Shown: in pieces, positions 23,896 to 35,109 of the stretch
How positions within the stretch are numbered: the first letter of the stretch is position 1
Layout of the letters: every line of letters starts with the position of its first letter
Source of the DNA: Chamaecrista fasciculata
Lineage: Eukaryota > Streptophyta > Magnoliopsida > Fabales > Fabaceae
Assembly (NCBI GenBank): GCA_003254925.1
Contig: QANZ01002619.1
Location: 22,223-86,222, forward strand
Direction of reading: 5' to 3'
DNA: 64,000 nucleotides
The notes under the pieces: generated by a model
Databases searched by the model: none
Seen by the model: the letters and a program-made list of their open reading frames with translations, nothing else
Told to the model about the DNA's origin: nothing
Program-made: the position numbers and the translations under genes

Positions 23896-24015
23896 AAACC
23901 AATGTTATTAAAACCGGACCGGATATTGAACCAGCTGAAGGAGGGGTTCAAGGTTCAATGGTTCAACCGGGGTTCAACCGGCGTCGGACCATTTTTTAAT
24001 TAATTAATTAATTAA
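23896..24015. mobile_element. 'AACCGG' MITE, left end only
   Basis: Starts ACCAATGTTATTAAAACCGG and continues with GGTTCAACCGGGGTTCAACC. This is the same style of terminus as the bounded element at 60760-61320 and the partial one at 42782-42965. The right end is not found, since AT-rich and LINE sequence follows. Confidence 0.55.
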
Positions 24016-24339
24016 TAATATATTAATAAATAATAGACCAACAAAATAATAAATTACTAATTATAATTAAGAAAAATTTTATATATAATAAATAAAAATT
24101 TAACATGTCATTATTAAGTTAATAAAGAGTCATTATAATATAAATATAGTCAAATAAACACAATAAAGAGACAAGCCAACAAGAAAATAAACTACAATCA
24201 AGCTAAATAATAAAATGGAAATAAACCATCAAAAAGAAAATAATCTACAATCAAGGAATTAAACCACAATTAAGTTAAAAAAAGAAATAAACTACCAAAA
24301 AAAAGAAATAAAACACAATGAAACAACAAAAAGAAAGGT

Positions 24340-24986
24340 AGGGATGTTATGGGTGAATAGATGCGTTGTCTCTCATGGTTGGAATGGTAGGGATGTTGTG
24401 GGCTTGATTAGTCGTTGTTTGACCAATTTGAAAGAGTATGTTAGCTGCAAAGCTACTGCTGTGAATCCATTGAATAAGAGTAACGAGATTTTGATTTCTT
24501 GGGAGCATCCTCTTCAGGGAATTCTGAAGTTTAATACTGATGGCTTTCGATGGAGAAATGGTAATGCAACAGGGGGAGGTGTTTGGATCATTGGCTTTGC
24601 GCATAATTTAGGATGTGTGACTATCACTCATGCTGAATTATGTGCTATTATGGATGCTCTTTGTATTGCTAGGAAATTGCGGGGAGTCGGACTCCAAGGT
24701 TGCCATTGAATTAATCACAGATGGAGTTATGCAAGTTTGATCAACCGTATTCGTCAGTTTCTGTGTTTTGAAGATTGGAGTTGTCATGTACGACATGTTT
24801 TTAGAGAGCCAAATGGAGTTGCGGATTGGCTCGCAAATCATGCTCACGCTCTTCCTAGAGGTCATTGAGTTTAGTAGCTGCTCTTCGGAGTGTGCTGACC
24901 ACTTTATGGCGGATATGAGTGGGGTTTGTTTTCCCCGTCTAGTTTGCTCTTAGTTTTTGCTTTGTCCTCTTGCTAAAAAAAAAAAA
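24340..24986 (+). pseudogene. LINE RNase H fragment with poly-A tail
   Basis: The 3' part of an L1-type LINE that carries an RNase H domain. ILKFNTDGFRWRNGNATGGGV supplies the first Asp, ITHAELCAIMDAL the Glu and, after a frameshift near 24685, ESDSKVAIELI the second Asp. SCHVRHVFREPNGVADWLAN (about 24778-24840) contains the last Asp. It ends in A12 (24974-24985), directly followed by array text (GCAGATATTTGAGC), so the insertion point in the F-box flank is visible. The upstream RT part is missing. Confidence 0.85.
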
Positions 24987-25404
24987 GCAGATATTTGAGC
25001 TTTTTTCCCCAAAATTGAGGGTGTCTTTGGGCTTTCTCAAAAAGTTTCTCCTAATTTTGAAGCAAGATTATGTATATTCTTCAAATAAAGAAAATTAAAC
25101 TTATTATTTGGTCCCTCTTTTTTAGTGAGTTAACGATGTGGTCCCTCATTTATTGAAATAGACTACCCAATCCCTCTTTTATCATAATCATCAACTATTT
25201 AGTCCATCAATTAAATCCCTTAAATGTCATTTTAGTATCCTAGTCACCTAAATCATCCAAACCAGACCAACAAACACAATTAAACCGGCCTAAAATTGAG
25301 TTAGATTCAAATATTTGTATTACACATGAAGCTTCTATAAAGCAAAAACTATGGAAGCATTTCCGAATCTCAAACCTTAGGTAATGGAGATATACAACAG
25401 GGAG

Positions 25405-25813
25405 TAGGGGTGTACACGGGCTGGGCTGAGCCGGGTTACCGAGTCCGTCCGGGCTAATAATTTTTTTTTTTAAAAAAATTTATTCATTCTATATATATTT
25501 TAACTTATATATATTGGTAAAACAATTACTTTTGAATCAATTTAATGATGTTTTTATTAATAAAGACATTTAATTTGACTTAATTGTTAAAAAAATGTTG
25601 ATTTAATAAAAATATATTTTATGTATATTTTCAATATAAAATTGACAAAAATAATAATAGATATGTATTTCTTACGATTAAAAAAATATTTAGTAGTATA
25701 AAATATAAATATGGATAGTAAAAAATTTAAAATTTTTTTAAAATGGAGGTACCCTGGGCCGGGTCCTCCGAGTTTGGTCGGACAAGGCCAATGGTGTACA
25801 GTGTACACCCCTA
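25405..25813. mobile_element. hAT-like MITE, ends TAGGGGTGTACA, in an array flank
   Basis: A 409-bp element with inverted ends TAGGGGTGTACAC and GTGTACACCCCTA, flanked by ACAGGGAG (25397-25404) and ACGGGGAG (25814-25821), an 8-bp duplication with one change. Subterminal zones are GC-rich with GGGC/CCGGG motifs (25415-25455 and 25750-25790), and the centre is AT-only. Paralogous flanks without the insert read 'tatactatagggagtaacaag' (42000 and others), which confirms the borders. Confidence 0.9.
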
Positions 25814-26142
25814 ACGGGGAGTAACAAGTTGACATTAGTAATTTTTAAAGGACCAAATTTAAAAAATGCAAGGACCAAATACTTTTTGGTCCTTGAATTT
25901 ATATTAAATTAATACTTTTCAATCTTTAAATTTATGCTAAATTTTTATTTTCTGGTCTCTAAATTTGACCGTGAAACTAATTATTTTTTGGCCATTAACC
26001 TAGAAACTAAATTATTGTGGGCTATTTCAATAATTCATTGATGATTGAATAACTGATTTGTTAACTTAGTATGAATTCAAGGTAATATAATAGTTTTTCC
26101 CTTAAATTTATTTAATTTAAAAAAATAAAATTACACAAACAA

Positions 26143-26150
26143 TATAAAAA
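26143..26150 (+). promoter_or_regulatory. TATA box of F-box gene 2
   Basis: TATAAAAA within the block ACAAACAATATAAAAAGGCC, 135 bp before the ATG. The same block precedes F-box gene 3 (TATAAAAA at 36099-36106), so this core promoter is shared by duplication. Confidence 0.6.
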
Positions 26151-26284
26151 GGCCTCAGCAGTCAGGTCACACACCATGAGTTTCTTTTTTATTTTTCTAG
26201 GCGAGGAATGCATCAAATTGATTCATTTTTAGGAACATCATCAATGACACTTATTTGCTCTGAATTCTGATTCACAGAACACTC

Positions 26285-27262
26285 ATGGATAGGCAAACTA
26301 GGTCATTCTCTGATCTCCCTCACGAACTTCTCTCCGATATCTCAAAACGATTAGGACTCATCGATCTTCTATGTTTTCGTAGTTTATGCAAAAACACTCG
26401 CTCTGCCTCTTTCGATTCTTCTGCCGCCATTGAAGAACAATTTTCTTCCCAATGTAATCCTTGGTTTCTTCTCTACGGTGATGGTCCTAACTGTTCCATC
26501 GTCACCAACACTTACAAAAACAACAAACGCTACAATATCAACCTTCCAGAAATTGCCGATTCCACTTGCGTCGCTTCTCTCGCCGGATGGCTTCTCTTTC
26601 TCTCTTCTGATTCATCGATGTTCTTCTTTTGCCCCTTTTCAAAATCGAGAATCAATCTCCCAAATTGCCCTTTCAATTCGACCGATTCAGACTTTGCGGC
26701 GGCGTTCTCTCATTCTCCGACGAACAGAGACTGCGCCGTCGTCGTTTTACGGCGTGAATACCATTTTTATAATAATATGGAGATCTGGCTTCTTCGCCGT
26801 GGCGATTCGGAGTGGTGTAAGTACGAGCATTACCGTAGTTATACCGAATTTGGAACAGTAAAGAGCGTGGTGTATCATGAAGAGAATTTTAACTTTCTTG
26901 ATAGTAATCAAGGTGTGGTGATTTTTAATGTCGAGATGAAGACTTGGTCTATGAATTTTACTCTGCCGGTCAGAAACAGAGATCATGGTGAGGATACAAA
27001 CATAGTGATATTAGAGAAAATGAAGAATCGTTTCGGTTTGAAATCAAAGGAGATGAAGTCGATTTTGGGAATCCAAGAGGAGGAAGAGTGTACAATTACT
27101 ATATGTGGGACGTTGGTTTTGAAGAAGGGTTCTAAATATCGTTTGATTGAGCATGAGATGTATAGTGATGGAAATTCTGGAACTCATGGGCGTCAGTTGA
27201 AAGGGGTATGGATTGAACCAAGATTCCATCAGATTCCACTGAATCAAAGTTGGTCATTGTGA
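26285..27262 (+). CDS. F-box/DUF295 protein 2
   Basis: An intronless gene of 325 residues. The F-box is at about 7-50 (RSFSDLPHELLSDISKRLGLIDLLCFRSLCKNTRSAS), followed by a DUF295 domain (CNPWFLLYGDGPNCSIV, INLPEIADSTCVASLAGWLLFLSSDSSMFFFCPFSKSRINLPNCPF, SHSPTNRDCAVVVL, MEIWLLRRGDSEWCKYEH, GVVIFNVEMKTWSMN, GVWIEPRFHQIPLNQSWSL). It probably acts as the substrate receptor of an SCF ubiquitin ligase; the target is unknown. It is closer to gene 3 than to gene 1 by shared phrases. The start was chosen as the first ATG directly before the F-box, preceded by GATTCACAGAACACTC, which gene 3 shares. No defects seen. Confidence 0.92.
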   Translation: MDRQTRSFSDLPHELLSDISKRLGLIDLLCFRSLCKNTRSASFDSSAAIEEQFSSQCNPWFLLYGDGPNCSIVTNTYKNNKRYNINLPEIADSTCVASLAGWLLFLSSDSSMFFFCPFSKSRINLPNCPFNSTDSDFAAAFSHSPTNRDCAVVVLRREYHFYNNMEIWLLRRGDSEWCKYEHYRSYTEFGTVKSVVYHEENFNFLDSNQGVVIFNVEMKTWSMNFTLPVRNRDHGEDTNIVILEKMKNRFGLKSKEMKSILGIQEEEECTITICGTLVLKKGSKYRLIEHEMYSDGNSGTHGRQLKGVWIEPRFHQIPLNQSWSL

Positions 27263-28220
27263 TGATGGTTTTAATTTCATGGGTAACAAGGTAGAAATTT
27301 TTGAATTTTTTTTTTCCTTTTCACTTTTGCAGTAGGTTTGATTTCTGGTATTTTAGTAGTAAAATGTTTATGAGATGTTTCTTTAGTCGAATGGGGACAT
27401 CACTATTCACTTGGTATATTTTCCTTTTTTTAATATTAGAAATAATGGATTGTTTTCATGCCAAAAAAAAAAGAATAATGGATTGGATTGATTGGTAGAT
27501 ATGGTTTTGCATGTGAAAGACGTTTGTTATATAGTTTCCCTTTCATCGGGGAAATTAATACTAATCCTCTATAATCTCATTTATTTGTTCTCGATTTTAT
27601 CTTTTCTCTCGCCTAATTTCATCGAGATCTCTTTTTTGGTTCGGTATCTATTTATGACTATTTATAGGATATATATTTTAATACTTCAGAGTCTGAGCCT
27701 TATATATTGCAAATTCAATTCTATCACAATTCAATTTATTTTTTTTTTATTTTTTAGCTTCAATTTTGGGAATTTATAAATATTGATTTATGTTTATTAT
27801 TTGTGACCACTTGTTTGAATTTATAAATATCTATTTCTTCTTCAGTCAAAGATGACGATTTTTAATCAATTTCATGTTTAAATTTGATTTCTTATGACAT
27901 GATATATTTGTGTATAAAAAATTTGTTTGATTGAAATATTCTCATCTCATGGGCGTAGAGTAATCCCACATTAAAAAATCTTATTTTATGAGATTAAGTC
28001 ATTTTGGTAAATACAATATTCTCAATATTTTTTAATTCGTGTACTAATAAATGCAAGATTAATTTACTTCAGAACTTACCAAACGTATTCCAAAGAATAA
28101 CTATTTTTAAATCATAGTATAATTAAGTGTGTTGCTTAAGATTTATTATCTCTCATGTATAATTATTATCTATTCCTGGGACTTTTTTGGACTAATATAG
28201 AACAAACAAATGCTCTTTTG
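27263..28220. repeat. 3' flank unit of F-box gene 2
   Basis: Collinear with 37159-38560 and in large part with 32540-34130. Shared phrases include 'gatttctggtattttagtagtaaaatgt', 'tatggttttgcatgtgaaagacg', 'tcatcgagatctc', 'attgcaaattcaattctatcacaattcaattta' and 'cattttggtaaatacaatattctcaat'. No gene. It represents the repeat unit of the array. Confidence 0.7.
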
Positions 28221-29400
28221 TCCTAATTACATAAACAATATAATAAGCCTTAGCCACATATATATCACTGTACATGTGGCAGGCTCCAATTGGTTTCTGC
28301 AGTACTGCAGAAGATCCATTGCCATAACTTGCTCTTAATTCTGGATTCACAAATATATTTTGGTTGTTTAAGGCAATGCAGTCAAGATCGAGATCTTACT
28401 CAAGATCGGAAGGAGCATAAGATAGATCGAATCGTAAGATCGAATCGAGGATCGTAAGATCCTATAAATTTCCTAAAAAAATATAATATAAATCATATAA
28501 ACAATTACTAATATCTATTTATGTGTATATATATATATATATATATATGCATAAATGCTCATAAGTCATAAATTCATCTTATAACTTATGAGTATGTATA
28601 TATAAATATATATAATAAGCAACAACATCTCCCATTTCTAACAAAAAGCTAACAAAAGTTCAGTCAAACGCTAACAAAAACAAAGCAACAACATCTTCAT
28701 ACCTGAAAAAATAAAAATAAAAAGACAACAAACTTAATTATAAGTAGTGAATTAGTGATTGAAATCTAAAAAGAAAAAAAAACTTCAAGCCTAAACTTCA
28801 AGCCTAAGTGGTTTGTACTTGTGAACACCGCATTTTGGCCGGGCTCTTTTTTTTAAGTGTTTAAAACGTTTTAGGGCCTTTTTGAAAGTTTTAAAATGTT
28901 TTAGGGTCTTTTGGAAAGTCTCTTAAATATTTTTGGACTTTTTTTGAAAGTTGTTAAAACATTTTAGGGTCTTTTGGAAGTCATTAAAACGTTTTAGGGC
29001 CTTTCTGAAAGTTTTAAAATGTTTTAGGGTCTTTTGGAAAGTCTCTTAAATGTTTTTGGGCCTTTGTGGAATTGTTTAAAGTGTTTTTGGGACCTTTTTG
29101 AAAGTTTTTAATTGTTTTTGGGTCTTTTTTTTAAAAAAAAAAAGCTTAAAAAAAAATTACAAGATCGGTACCGATCTTACGATTTAAATCTAGATCTTAC
29201 TCAGATCTTGGTCAAAACCGATCCTGCATCCGATTTAACTAGAATTGGCCTTGCAAGATCGTAAGATCGTACGATCTTACGATTTAAATCTAGATCTTGA
29301 CTGCCTTGGTTTAAGGTATCTCTCAACCCGACAAGTTAAGTCAAAGTTGGTCATTGTGATGATATATATGGAACTTCATCGGCAAATATTCCTTTTGGAT
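28221..29400 (+). pseudogene. Gutted F-box locus A (coding region lost, later split by a hAT element)
   Basis: Left part: ATTACATAAACAATATAATAAGCC corresponds to the TATA block of genes 2 and 3, and TTGCTCTTAATTCTGGATTCACA (28328-28351) to the leader just before their ATG. Right part (29333-29360): GTCAAAGTTGGTCATTGTGATGAT is the end of the F-box frame (NQSWSL, stop) plus 3' UTR. Only about 40 bp lies between, so nearly the whole coding region is deleted. The hAT element 28374-29308 then inserted into that scar. The same deletion is seen at 35110-35330. Confidence 0.75.
28374..29308. mobile_element. hAT-like non-autonomous element (935 bp) with empty paralogous site
   Basis: The ends are CAATGCAGTCAAGATC and, reverse-complemented from the right, CAAGGCAGTCAAGATC (16 bp, one difference). 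It is flanked by the exact 8-bp duplication GTTTAAGG (28366-28373, 29309-29316). The paralog at about 35245-35265 shows the uninterrupted site (GGATGTTCAAAGTATTT). Subterminal zones are dense in GATCTTACGATC-type palindromes. The interior has an (AT)n tract (28509-28548) and a tandem repeat of about 125 bp with 'gttttagggtcttttggaaag' phrases (28860-29100). It encodes no transposase. Confidence 0.9.
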
Positions 29401-30075
29401 TGGTATCCTGTTAATTAGCAGATTTGTGTCGATTTTTATGGGATATTTATTTTCGTATCTGTTAGTTTTAGCTAAATATTATTATCAACCTATCATGAAT
29501 AATTTTAGAATTTGGAAGTTTGAAATTTAAATATGTGATTGCAATGCTTACGTGTACTTATTAGAAATTATTTTTCGGGATTATATTGTACTACCGTTAC
29601 TATTTCTGCATTACATTGAAGGTTAGTGAATCTAATTTCATTGGGATTTTCTTTTGGTTTGGTATCGTGTTAATCAGCGGATTTATGCCCAATTTGCTCT
29701 TTTATGTTAATTCTTTTCGGGACTAAATTCTCTACTGACCTCAAATTTATTTTGTCAAAGGAACTGAATTTAGCGGATTTTGGGCTTTCTTCCCCAAATT
29801 GAGGGTGTCTTTGGGCGTGTTCTCAAAAAGTTTCTTCTAATTTTGAAGTAAGATTTTGTATATTCTTCAAATAAAGAAAGTTATGTAATTTAAATATCTT
29901 AAAAAATAAAGGTTAAAATCTTATATTGATCATTGAAGTATATGATGAATTCTATTTTGGTCTATAAGGATTTGATCCTTAAAGTTTTAAATGTGTTCAA
30001 TTGTTAGTCCATATTGCGATTCCATTTAGTTTTATCATTATTTTTGAGTTGGACAACTTATATGGATAATTTATT
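29400..30075. repeat. 3' flank of gutted locus A
   Basis: Matches 22085-22340 and 32230-32540: 'ttggattggtatcctgttaattagcag', 'tcgatttttatgggatatttattttcgtatctgtta', 'gcttacgtgtact', 'cattgggatt..cttttggtttggtatc'. Another array unit without a gene. Confidence 0.65.
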
Positions 30076-30079
30076 TTTG

Positions 30080-30515
30080 ACCAAAGTGCATTTTTATTTC
30101 ATAACTTTTATTCATATCTCAATTCGATTTTATAACACTTTTTGTTATACTTTTGGTCTCATATCTTTGTATAATGTTGTAGATTTAGTTTCGTATTGCA
30201 CTTTTGATCTCATATCTTTAGGTCATGTTGCATAATTGGTCTCATATATTTGTTCAAGTTGTAAAATTGGTCTTATCTTTAGGTCAGATGTAGAATTAGT
30301 ATCATATCTTTGAGTCAGATGAGACTGGCGGTGGAAGTTTTTGCTAAGATATGATATCAAGTTTGCAATCTGACCAAAATATATGAGACTAAAAGTGATA
30401 CGAGACCAAATCTATAAACTAAGTAAAAGATATGAGACCAAATGTGCAATAAAAAAAATTATAAGACTAAATTAAAACCTGAACGAATGTTATAAGACAA
30501 AAAATATACTTTCAC
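30080..30515. mobile_element. Foldback MITE 'ggtctcatatctttgg', copy 1 (degenerate)
   Basis: The left half repeats 'ttggtctcatatcttt.ggtca' and the right half its complement 'agatatgagaccaaa'. The same composition as the better-bounded copy at 45558-45962. Ends are eroded. Confidence 0.6.
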
Positions 30516-30797
30516 CTTTATTTTTCTATATGTGAGTTGGGCATGTATGAGAAAACTTGACCAAATTAGTTGTTCAACTCAAAGATACTTCAGGGCAAAA
30601 AAAACCTGACCAAGTATTTTGTATATTTACTTTATATGTTAAATTAAATATTTAGCCCTCGTTATTTTATTAAATTTATAATTTGGTCCCCATACATTAA
30701 TTTCATCTTTACTGTTATAACTTATAACTCCGTTAATCTATTAATAATATGACATTAAAGTCTCCACTATTTACACTTAAGTCTCCCGATTGTGATA

Positions 30798-32057
30798 TCT
30801 ATTATAATATATAAAAGCTGAGTGCATGGAGCATATGCTGACACGTGTCTGGCCTCAAATCATCCCTCGAACGCCATGTGGCACAAATTAAATTTTTGCT
30901 TAAATGCTTCACCCAATATGGCATTTCGTCACACACCAAAATGTAATATTCAAGAGTCAACGAATGATTTCAAAGGATGATTCGGATCCATGTCATGTGC
31001 ATTGATGTGCATTGATTTGGTTGTATCTGAATTAATTTTGGTGTGTGATATATATGGAATTTATTCGCCAGTGTGAAGATGGACATAATGAGGATGAATA
31101 CAAATGAAGCATTTGGCAGACATCATATGTAAAAAACGCATAGCTGCTGAATATCACATTAATACACACATTCATGACATATACTAATTAGCGCCTACGA
31201 TTATGCAGTTTGTATAGTATATATTTCATACTAACGTAGATGGGAAGCACAACAAATATCAGGATCGTTTATATTGTGCCAATTAATAAGCTTATTCGTG
31301 TTTTGAAAATGGCTGCTACTTATGACAGTGTTAGGTCTATAGGTCCCATACGGCCAGGAGGGAATTACAAGATCAAGGTTCGCGTGGTTCGGCTTTGGTC
31401 CCTTCGACCATACGGGAAGGACCCTAATCCTGATACGGAAGGAAGTCTCGAGATGGTGCTATGTGACCGTGAGGTATAGCAATTGACCTATTTATATGTA
31501 TGTTTATGGAGTTCTGCATCAGTTTATTTGTTTATAATGTAAATGCAGAATGTCACGATTGGCGCGACCGTGAAAAGTCTGTTCATGAAGAAATTCAAAA
31601 ATACAATTAAAGAGGGGGCTGTATACATAATTTCGCAGTTTGGTGTCGGGTCCAATACTGGATCATTTCGTTCTACTCCACACGATCATAAAGTGGTGTT
31701 TCAATTCAGTACACGTCTGGCTAAAACTGAGGACGACGGATCTATTGACTGTTATGGAATCCGACTAACTCCAATAAGTACTGTTAGAGCTGAGCAATTT
31801 GATTCCAAATGTTTAATAGGCACGTATTTTTTAATGGAGCAATGATAAAGCACGTATTTTTAGATATACATATGTATATTTGTATATTTTGACATTTTTT
31901 TGTCTTTGTAGATGTGATTGGTCGACTTTGTGGGATTTCCGCTATGATCGAAACAAATAGTGGAGACAGAAGAATTTCACTGGATATAGAGGATGATCAG
32001 TACGTCAACAGTGTTTACTATATTGATTCAATTGAATACTTAGTGACATGCAATTAA
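30798..32057 (+). mobile_element. Helitron 5' part carrying an RPA1-like gene
   Basis: TCTATTATAATATATAAAAGC at 30798 is a typical plant Helitron 5' start (TC, after an A). About 440 bp on comes an RPA1-like reading frame (31309-32057), the single-stranded-DNA-binding gene that plant Helitrons often carry. No Rep/helicase frame and no convincing 3' hairpin with CTRR follow before array text resumes at about 32125. The copy is therefore truncated, and its true right end is uncertain. Confidence 0.6.
31309..32057 (+). CDS. RPA1-like OB-fold protein, truncated, Helitron-associated
   Basis: Three exons: 31309-31473, 31549-31819 and 31912-32057. They give 193 residues with the plant RPA1-like DUF223/OB-fold pattern: YDSVRSIGPIRPGGNYKIKVRVVRLW, LEMVLCDRE, IGATVKSLFMKKFKNTIKEGAVYIISQFGV, VVFQFSTRL, then LIDVIGRLCGISAM. 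Intron 1 is GT-AG. Intron 2 is in phase only with a GC donor (ATAG/GCACGT at 31820) and AG acceptor. An ATG 69 bp upstream is in frame, but the family usually begins near MA.YD. The protein stops shortly after the first OB repeat, where 'gatgatca/GTACGTC' looks like a further donor, so the normal C-terminal half is missing. Replication protein A binds single-stranded DNA; this copy is probably non-functional. Confidence 0.65.
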
Positions 32058-32124
32058 GGTGTAGAGATGTAACGTGTAATTCATGACCAAAAACAAAAAA
32101 TATGCAGGAATAATAGTAGATAGG

Positions 32125-34285
32125 TGAAACTGTGAAACTGTGAAAAATGAGGGACAAAATAGTAGGTTTCCTCTAGTTTTTTTTAGTAAGTTTAATTTCA
32201 TGGTGTTTTAGCCATTATTGTTGGAACTTCATCGGCAGATATTCGTTTGGATTGGTATCCTGTTAATTAGCAGATTTGTGTCGATTTTTATGGGATATTT
32301 ATTTTCGTATCTGTTAGTTTTTGCTAAATATTGTTTTAAACCTATCATGTATAGTTTTAGAATTTCAAGGTTTAAACTTTAAATATGTGATTGCAATGCT
32401 TACGTGTACTTATTAAAAATTATTTTTCGGGATTACATTGTAGTACGTTGGTTAGTATCTCTGCATTATCTCTGCATTACATCGTAGGATAGTGAATCTA
32501 ATTTCATTGGGATTTCCTTTTGGTTTGGTATCTTGTTAAAGACGTTTGTTATATAGTTTCCCCTTTCATCGGGGAAATTGATACCAATCCTCTATAATTT
32601 CATTTATTTGTTCTCGTTTTTAACTTTTTCTCGCTGAACGTATCAATTTTAGTATTGATTCTAATTTCATCGAGATCTCCTTTTGGTTCGGTATCTATTT
32701 ATGATCATATATAGGATATATATTTTAATTTTTGTTAACATCATTTTATAGGATATTTGTTTTAATATCTGTTAGTTTCTGCTAAATATTACTATGATCA
32801 AGTTTAGTAGATAGTGTTTTCATTTGTACTCTAATATTTTTTTGTTTTGAATCAATTGTATTCCCAAAGTTTTTTGTACCCTATTTTCTTTTGAGTTAAT
32901 TGTACTTTCAATATATCACACTTGACACAAGAAAGAAAAAATTGAAGGTATAATTGACGCAAAAAAAACTTTTAGGGTACAATTAAAACAAACTCTATAC
33001 TTTGAGGATACAGTTGATCCAAAAAAAATTTTAAGTATACAACTGAAAGTCTGTAACTGATCTCAAACTTTGAGCCGTTGAGGATACCAAGTATAGTACG
33101 AAAACCCAACTAGACCCGTGTTGGGTTGACCCGAAACCTAGTGAAGCGGCCCCAATTCGGTCTGGTCATACTAATTGCACCGGATTGCATTTGACCCAGA
33201 AAAACCGGTTTGGGTTTAAATCCCCCATGTCCATTTGACTCGAATTGAAGAAAAAAAAAAGCTAAAACTCATGCACAACTTGACCTAGGTCTTTTCTATT
33301 ATTATTATTTTAATTATAATTAAAATATATGTTAAGGGCCAATTAAATCAATTGAATCAAATAATTTTATAATGGTATGTTAAGGGTCAACTTTTCCCTA
33401 CAAAAAAAAAAGTAGATGAATAGCAAACTTTAGAGTCTTTAAAGAGTTTTATATATTGCAAATTCAATTCTATCACAATTCAATTTATTTATTTTTATTC
33501 TTTAGCTTCTATTTTATGAATTTATAAATACTGATTTATGTTTATTATTTGTGAATACTTGTTTAAATTTATAAATATCTATTTCTTCTTCAGCGAAAGA
33601 TGACAATTTTTAATCAATTTTAAAATTTGATTTCTTATGGCATAATATATATGTGTTTAAGAAATTTGTTTGATTGAAATATTCTCATCTCATGGGCCTA
33701 GAGTAAACCCACATCCTTCATAAGAATAAAAAAAAAATCCTATTTTATGAGATTAAGTCATTTTCGTGAATGCAATATTCTCAATTTTTTTTTAATTCGT
33801 GTACTAATAAATGCAAGATCAATTTACTTCAAAACTTATAGGATCAACGTACTAAACGTATTCCACAGAATAAGTATTTTTAAATCATAGTATAATTAAA
33901 TGTGTTGCTTAAGATTTATTATCTCTCATGTATAATTATTATTTATTCTTGGGAGTTTTTTGGACAAATATGGAGCAAACAAATGCTCTTCTGTCCGAAT
34001 TTATTCTTTTTAGCACTAAATCACTAAATTGTCTATTGACCTCAATTTTTTTTTTTCTTTTGTCAAAGGAACTGAATTATAAGGCACATATATTTGATGA
34101 ACCATGCAAATTTATAAGTGATTAAACCCGCCTTCGTGAAGTGAAGTGAACGATATATAGTGCCGACTGGAGGGCAAAATTGGGTCAAGATCTTCCAAAA
34201 GTTGTGAAGATTTTTTTATCAGATCCCTCCTAGCTTAGCATGCATGTTTCTAACGATTATAGGAGGACTTGGTTTCTCCGGGCTG
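32125..34285. repeat. Array unit without an F-box gene
   Basis: About 2.1 kb collinear with the 3' flanks of F-box genes 1 and 3 (22030-22340, then 37390-38560 and 40876-41230). It contains, as its relatives do, an 'AACCGG'-style insertion starting at 33095 (AGTATAGTACGAAAACCC), shared with 37977. That insertion therefore predates the duplication. No coding region. Confidence 0.7.
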
Positions 34286-34296
34286 TGGCTAGCTAG

Positions 34297-34942
34297 TAGG
34301 GATGGCAACGGATGGATATCCGGTGGTTTTGCCACTATCCATATCCGTATCCGTTTATCCTATCCAATATCCGTACCCTATCCGTATCCAATAAATTAAT
34401 ATCCGTATCCGCACCCTATCCGATATCCGGTATCCGACGGATACCCGAAATATCCGAAATATCCGAAAAAATATGGATATAGGATAGGATATCCTATTTT
34501 ATAAATCGGATATATCGGGTACCCGATATCCATTATCCGCCAACTAATATAATTAAATGAAATTATTATTTATTTACATTTTAAATTTATTTTTTAAAAT
34601 AAAAAATTAAATATAAATAACTAAAATATGATTCTTTAAAAAAATATATATGAATATAATTAATTAAATTTAAATATTTATATATAAAATGTTAAATTAA
34701 AAGTAAAATATAAAAATTAAATAAGTAATAGGGTATCGGATATCGAATACCCTAAATATCCGTTCATTTCGGACGGATATAGGGTATCCGAGGGCAATAT
34801 CCGTATCCGTCCAATATCCGAAAAAAATTTAGTTTTCACTATCCGTATCCGTATCCGATATTCGGTATCCGACGGATACAGGATATTTTTTCGGATGGAT
34901 ACGGACGGATATCCTAACTTAGGATATAAATTGCCATCCCTA
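34297..34942. mobile_element. hAT MITE 'TAGGGATGGCAA' with ATATCC array, full copy
   Basis: A 646-bp element with perfect 12-bp inverted ends (TAGGGATGGCAA / TTGCCATCCCTA). An exact 8-bp duplication CTAGCTAG flanks it (34289-34296, 34943-34950). The empty site is visible in the paralogous unit at about 41226-41238 (GGCTAGCTAGTC). Subterminal zones of about 200 bp each are built of ATATCCG/GTATCCG repeats in both orientations, and the centre is AT-only. It has no coding capacity. The truncated sister copy is at 1-341. Confidence 0.95.
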
Positions 34943-35109
34943 CTAGCTAGTCCTTTGTAGTTTCATTTCTCCGGGCTTTTTTCGCCCAATTTGAGTATGT
35001 CTTTTAGGGAATCCTCTTTCTATGAGATTTTTCCGGTAGAAGATATCAAATAATAGATCTTAAATCAAAATAATTTTAAGAAAGATTTTTTATTTATTAA
35101 AAAAATAGA

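Noticed and set aside
28860-29100. Possible CRISPR-like or satellite array
   Set aside because: Two imperfect units of about 125 bp inside a hAT-like element; no spacers, and plants lack CRISPR arrays.
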